DNA from: Ruminococcaceae bacterium UBA3903
Lineage (GTDB): Bacteria > Bacillota > Clostridia > Oscillospirales > Acutalibacteraceae
NCBI GenBank assembly: GCA_002391625.1
Contig: DGFJ01000020.1
Location: 1 to 43,484 of the forward strand
DNA length: 43,484 nt
Direction: 5' to 3'
This document shows, piece by piece, positions 39,741 to 43,484 of this stretch. Below the pieces are notes generated by a model. It saw nothing but the letters and a program-made list of their open reading frames with translations. It made no database searches and was not told the DNA's origin. Numbering within the stretch: the stretch's first letter is position 1; every line of letters starts with the position of its first letter. Made by a program: the position numbers and the translations under genes.

Positions 39741-41573
39741 TTATTCAGCGTGGTTAGACTTTGCTCTAGTTTTTCTGTGCTTTAGATATGCTATCATAGC
39801 ACCGCCTGCCAGTGCAAACATAATGCCTGCTACCCATATCATTGTAACAGAACCGTTGTCGCTGTTATGTGAAACCGTATTGAAATCATCAGCACTTAGG
39901 GCTGCCAAGGCAACATCCTTGCTGTTGCTGGTCTTTACTGTTGCGTTTTCAACAACCTGTGAGCTTTGACGTGTAGCTTCCATATCCAACGCCTCTACAA
40001 ACTCGTCATCTGCTTGACCAGTAACCTCCATAGCAAAGTTAGACTGTGCAACCTTTACAGCGGTTTCTGTGTTAGCGTCATATGTACCTGTTTTTGTATC
40101 CATATAACCTAAAGTTACCAGCTTATCCTGAATATCAGCTACATCCTCACCCTCTGCTGTTGATGCAGTTATTGTCTTTGGAGCAGCTACTGCTAATGAA
40201 GAATAAAGTGTTTCCAGCTGTGCCTTTGTGATTTCATCATTCTGTCTTAGCTCAGATGCGTTAAAGTAAGCGTGTAAAGCGTTTAATGTGTTATCATCAA
40301 ATACTGCTGTAATTTGGCTGTTATAATAGCCAAGCTCAGTCAGTCTGTTCTGTAAAGCTGTTATATCGCTACCTGCGTCACCATATCTTAGAGTACCATC
40401 AGATGTAGGAGCTTCTGTTGGTGCTTCTGTTGGTACAAAGGTTACAGCCTCTGTTGGAGCAGGTGTAGGAGCTTCTGTTGGAGCTTCAGTAGCTTCCTCT
40501 GTTACTGCTTCGGTAGCTTCCTCTGTATCCTCTTGTGTCGCTTCCTCTGTAGCCTCCACTGTAGCTTCTTCTGTAGCTTCCTCCGTTACAGTGTCAGTTT
40601 CTTCCTGAGTAGGTGCTGCTGTTGGAGCCTGCGTTGCTTCCTCTGATGAATCAGTGTCATCATCTGATGTATCGGCAGCATCGTCCTTAGCGTCGATTGC
40701 TGCTTTAATTGTGCTTAAAAATTCCGGACCAACAACACCGTCAACCTCTATGTCGTAATCCTCCTGGAATTCCTTTACACAAGCTGCTGTATATGTGCCA
40801 TAGTAGCCTGAAATGTCATCATCAAAGTAACCTAAGGTTTTCAGCATTTTCTGTATTTCCTCTACCTTAGAGCCTTGTGAACCAACCTTTAGGTAGCTGG
40901 AGGAGCTGCTTGATGAATCTCCTGAATAATCTGTATCACCTGTTGAATTAGGCTTTTTGTTTGAATAGCCGTTGTAATCAAAGCTGTAATCAACACCGCC
41001 GATTGTTCTGCTTGTGTTTACAATGTACTGACCATTTTCATAATAGAAGTAGTCACCATCAAAGTAGAACCAGCCGTTTGTTGGATAATCAACACCAACT
41101 ATTTTGTACCACTCCACCCATTGAAGCTCGTCCATATCGCCGTAGCAAACGCCCCAGTTAGTACCACGAGCGTCTATTTCCATACCGCTGCCTACATATA
41201 AGCCAACGTGACCTGGTTTGTGTAGTCCTAAGCCGTGTATTCTAGGAATACCATAATCATATGAGCTGTAATCTACATAGCCCCAGTCTAAACCAGCACT
41301 TTGCGAACTGCTTACCATATCAGTTCTAACACCGCCGACACCATTGTACATAGCAATCATACCTGTACAATCCACAGCGCCCTCGCTCATGCCGCCCCAC
41401 ACATATGCCCAGCCTTCGTTGTAGGCTCTAAGGCAATGGGCAGTTAAGCCCTCACTGGTAGCTGAGTCAGCAGTCATTGTTGTAGTGCCAACCGTAATAA
41501 CTGAGCAAAGCATTAATACTGATAACAGTATTGAAACTACAGTTCTGGTCTTCTTGCGTCCTTCGTTCTGCAT
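39741..41573 (-). CDS. Exported NlpC/P60-type cell-wall hydrolase with PG-binding domains
   Basis: 610 residues. In order: a signal peptide (about 11-36, after a basic start); an NlpC/P60-like domain with AYVWGGMSEGAVDCTGMIAM (Cys69) and HKPGHVGLYVG (His122); an aromatic stretch (NGWFYFDGDYFYYENGQY) like choline-binding-type repeats; a first PG-binding domain (about 228-290); a long Thr/Glu/Ala/Pro linker (about 305-390); two further PG-binding-like domains (about 393-455 and 473-530); and a C-terminal membrane helix (about 582-603) with basic tail. Probably a D,L-endopeptidase acting on peptidoglycan and held to the membrane. No LPXTG motif. GGAGG precedes the ATG. Confidence 0.9.
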   Translation of the reverse strand: MQNEGRKKTRTVVSILLSVLMLCSVITVGTTTMTADSATSEGLTAHCLRAYNEGWAYVWGGMSEGAVDCTGMIAMYNGVGGVRTDMVSSSQSAGLDWGYVDYSSYDYGIPRIHGLGLHKPGHVGLYVGSGMEIDARGTNWGVCYGDMDELQWVEWYKIVGVDYPTNGWFYFDGDYFYYENGQYIVNTSRTIGGVDYSFDYNGYSNKKPNSTGDTDYSGDSSSSSSSYLKVGSQGSKVEEIQKMLKTLGYFDDDISGYYGTYTAACVKEFQEDYDIEVDGVVGPEFLSTIKAAIDAKDDAADTSDDDTDSSEEATQAPTAAPTQEETDTVTEEATEEATVEATEEATQEDTEEATEAVTEEATEAPTEAPTPAPTEAVTFVPTEAPTEAPTSDGTLRYGDAGSDITALQNRLTELGYYNSQITAVFDDNTLNALHAYFNASELRQNDEITKAQLETLYSSLAVAAPKTITASTAEGEDVADIQDKLVTLGYMDTKTGTYDANTETAVKVAQSNFAMEVTGQADDEFVEALDMEATRQSSQVVENATVKTSNSKDVALAALSADDFNTVSHNSDNGSVTMIWVAGIMFALAGGAMIAYLKHRKTRAKSNHAE

Positions 41574-41624
41574 TGGAAGATACCTCCTGTGATAATATAA
41601 AAATTTATTTTGTTACACTTTTCA

Positions 41625-41712
41625 TAAGCCGACCATGGGCTTAAAAAGAAATTGTCATTACAGCTATTATGTCCCATAGGGAAATACATAAAGCCTGTAA
41701 TTGGTAACAATT
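41625..41712 (-). promoter_or_regulatory. Structured 5' leader of the NlpC/P60 mRNA
   Basis: On the minus strand the predicted transcript begins near 41713 and at once enters a stem-loop (41650-41712). AATTGT and ATTACAG arms pair at its base (41706-41711 with 41650-41655, 41695-41701 with 41657-41663), and a further stem of TTATGT/ACATAA with CCC/GGG caps it. A second hairpin, TAAGCC/GGCTTA, follows (41625-41643). It does not match the c-di-AMP riboswitch consensus I know, although that class often precedes such genes. Confidence 0.5.
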
Positions 41713-41719
41713 TAGTTAC

Positions 41720-41748
41720 AGTGTAACATAATGGTAGTTAAATTTCAA
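41720..41748 (-). promoter_or_regulatory. Sigma-A promoter of the NlpC/P60 gene
   Basis: Minus strand: -35 TTGAAA (41743-41748), 17-nt spacer, -10 TACACT (41720-41725). Predicted start near 41713, giving a leader of about 140 nt. Confidence 0.6.
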
Positions 41749-42212
41749 GGATTTTTCCCAATAAAGCCCGTTTACACAAATTTTAAACCTGCATAAACTA
41801 TTTTTTGTATAAATTTTATTACATTTTTTTAAACAGCATACAGTAAATATGCCTTATAAATCAACTAAAAAAATTATTATATTACAAATTTAAAGCTTTT
41901 GTAGTTGTTTTTAGCTAATTTCTGCCACTACCCACAATAATTTTCTGTATTTTTATCCTATTGTTTATAAAATTGTAACCTTTGTAGTCTAGTTCACCTC
42001 CCAAAAATATGATTTTCCCTTAAATATTACAAATTTAACTACCACCAGATGTGTTCCATCTATATATAGTGTCTGTATAATTTTCCAGAAAATTCATAAA
42101 TTACAAGTCTTTATTTTAGGAACACATATAATTCATATTTAACATTTCATAAATAAATATGAATATGTAATTTTAATATATTCGCATCTATTAACCGCCA
42201 TCCTAACCACAA

Positions 42213-42257
42213 AACAAAAAAAGTCAGGGCATACAGCCAAACAGCCATATGCCCTGA
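42213..42257 (-). terminator. Intrinsic terminator of glgA
   Basis: TCAGGGCATA (42224-42233) pairs with TATGCCCTGA (42248-42257), a perfect 10-bp stem. On the minus strand it is followed by C-less T-rich sequence (seven T residues, 42215-42221). It begins 16 nt past the glgA stop. Confidence 0.92.
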
Positions 42258-42272
42258 AAAAGGGGAATAGAA

Positions 42273-43484
42273 TTAATTCCAGTTATCAATAGTATCTGCG
42301 TACACGTTGATATAATCCTGTGCCGAACGTGACCATGAGTTATCACTGGTCATGGCACGGTACACCAAGGACTTCCAACCGTCACGGTCCCAATATCCAC
42401 CAATGGCACGTTTTAATGCACATACCATATCATATGTATCATAATTAGCAAACTGGAAGCCGTTACCTACACCGTACTGACTGTCCTGTATAGAATCACG
42501 CAGACCGCCAACCTCACGAACTACAGGGATAGTACCGTAACGCAGCGCTATCATTTGTGACAAGCCACATGGCTCGCTTTTGGACGGCATTAAGAAAATA
42601 TCAGAACCAGCATAAATTTTTCTGGCAAGCTCTGGAATATATCCATGGCAACAGCAGGCACGTCCCGGATATTTACTTTGAATATAGCTAAAGTAATCCT
42701 CGTACTCCTGTTCGCCTGAACCTAAAATTACGAACTGAACATCATTATTGTTCATGATTTCTTCCAAACCCATTCTAACTAGGTCTAAGCCCTTATGTCC
42801 TACCATTCTGGTAACCATAGAGATTATTGGAATATCAGGTCGCTGCTCCAGCCCTAAGCGTTCCTGCAGCCTACGCTTACACTCTGCCTTACCCTCCATA
42901 TGATCCGGTGAGTAATTAGCATACATATGCATATCTGTAGCAGGGTTGTAGCTGTCATTATCAATACCATTTAATATGCCACACAGCTTATAGCTGCGGT
43001 ATTTTAAAATTTTCTCTAATCCACAGGCAAACCAAGGGTCTAATATCTCATTGGCATATGACGGACTAACAGTTGTAACACGGGTAGCGGTTTCAATTGC
43101 ACCCTTAGCCATATTTAGCTTGCCGTCCATCTCCAGCATTTTTGTATCCTCAACAGGTATGCCAACGCACTCCTCGTTTACATCCCAGCCATACATACCT
43201 TGATACTGTATATTATGTATAGTATATACACTTTTAATGTTATAGTACCATGGGTTGTGAGAGTAAAAGAAATAATAATAAGTAGGTACTAAGGCTGTCT
43301 GCCAATCATTGGTATGAATTAAATCTGGGTGAAAATCTATATACGGCAGCATTTCAAGCACTGCTCGGGAGAAGAAGGCGAAACGCTCTGCATCATCAAA
43401 AAAGCCGTATAGACCAGCTCTTTTAAAATAAAACTCATTATCTACAAAGTAGAACGTAACACCATCGTACTGCTGTCTCTTATA
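42273..43484 (-). CDS. glgA: Glycogen synthase, 5' end cut by window edge
   Basis: The frame is open to 43484; the visible part is 403 residues out of about 480 usual. It transfers glucose from ADP-glucose to alpha-1,4-glucan. Visible GT5 motifs are VDNEFYFKRAGLYGFFDDAERF, IHTNDWQTALVP, YTIHNIQYQGMYGWD, TVSPSYANEI, GILNGIDNDSYNP, VTRMVGHKGLDLV and the GT-B C-terminal site MPSKSEPCGLSQMIALRYGT. The N-terminal KxGGL nucleotide-binding motif lies beyond the edge. It ends at a strong terminator. Other glg genes are likely to the right, outside this window. Confidence 0.95.
   Translation of the reverse strand, partial: YKRQQYDGVTFYFVDNEFYFKRAGLYGFFDDAERFAFFSRAVLEMLPYIDFHPDLIHTNDWQTALVPTYYYFFYSHNPWYYNIKSVYTIHNIQYQGMYGWDVNEECVGIPVEDTKMLEMDGKLNMAKGAIETATRVTTVSPSYANEILDPWFACGLEKILKYRSYKLCGILNGIDNDSYNPATDMHMYANYSPDHMEGKAECKRRLQERLGLEQRPDIPIISMVTRMVGHKGLDLVRMGLEEIMNNNDVQFVILGSGEQEYEDYFSYIQSKYPGRACCCHGYIPELARKIYAGSDIFLMPSKSEPCGLSQMIALRYGTIPVVREVGGLRDSIQDSQYGVGNGFQFANYDTYDMVCALKRAIGGYWDRDGWKSLVYRAMTSDNSWSRSAQDYINVYADTIDNWN

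Larger units (their letters stand above)
41574..42212. other. Long AT-rich upstream region of the NlpC/P60 gene
   Basis: About 640 nt. The part near the gene is a structured leader with a promoter (41620-41748). From about 41750 to 42212 the sequence is very AT-rich with no gene; a stretch near 41888-41915 resembles part of the 66-bp array unit (TTTAAAGCTTTTGTAG), possibly a stray copy. Confidence 0.5.

Noticed and set aside
41625..41712. ydaO/c-di-AMP riboswitch before the NlpC/P60 gene
   Set aside because: Context would fit, but the leader is too short and the conserved segments of that riboswitch are not visible.

Overview
The window looks like a chromosomal segment of a low-GC, spore-forming, anaerobic Firmicute, most likely class Clostridia and plausibly an Oscillospirales/Ruminococcaceae relative. 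The evidence is: a GerA-type germination receptor operon; SpoIVA next to a SipL-like DUF3794/LysM protein; HPr kinase, RapZ and WhiA; a sodium-pumping decarboxylase beta/gamma pair; and Clostridia-type small conserved proteins (DUF951, DUF421, DUF4363). No rRNA or tRNA gene was seen. The taxonomic placement is inferred from gene content only.

Layout. 1-10 kb (minus strand): a housekeeping run read as hprK, a PHP-domain hydrolase, a small membrane protein, murB, rapZ, whiA, dnaE and pfkA, closed by a strong terminator at about 236-266. 10-14 kb (minus): a tricistronic germinant receptor gerA-gerB-gerC. 14.4-15.6 kb (plus): a DUF421 (YetF-like) and DUF4363 pair. 15.7-22.1 kb (minus): hflX, DUF951, prfA, tsaC/sua5, coaE, a lytic transglycosylase and an M18 aminopeptidase. 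22.4-24.7 kb (plus): nadB-nadC with a textbook terminator. 24.8-25.55 kb: a non-coding block made of two identical 49-bp palindromic repeats followed by ten 64-66 bp tandem units, each with hairpin potential. 25.6-29.9 kb (minus): secD-secF, then a zinc/manganese-type ABC transporter (ATPase and permease).

30.18-31.25 kb is the most unusual stretch. A 42-bp near-perfect direct repeat flanks an AT-rich gene for a PBECR-like (barnase/EndoU/colicin/RelE-fold) nuclease and a separate ~150-nt structured RNA. That RNA has its own extended -10 promoter and intrinsic terminator. The repeat carries a ribosome binding site, a TTG start and seven codons, so the nuclease gene and a 34-codon membrane-peptide ORF at the other repeat copy begin identically.

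31.4-36 kb (minus): a MocR-type aminotransferase, an OadB/OadG sodium-pump pair without its carboxyltransferase, and an orphan RepA_N/DUF6017 replication-initiator-like gene. 36.2-39.2 kb (plus): sipL-like and spoIVA, preceded by a good sigma-E promoter candidate. 39.2-39.74 kb: a gene-poor stretch full of hairpins, a duplicated terminator element and a small promoter-bearing unit. 39.7-41.6 kb (minus): a large exported NlpC/P60 protein with PG-binding domains and a structured 5' leader. 42.3 kb to the end (minus): a glycogen synthase gene cut by the window edge.

Together the genes cover central metabolism and its HPr/RapZ-type control, envelope synthesis and turnover, translation termination and tRNA modification, NAD and CoA synthesis, protein export, and the spore coat and germination programme. 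One small accessory cassette of possible toxin/RNA character interrupts this otherwise ordinary chromosome.
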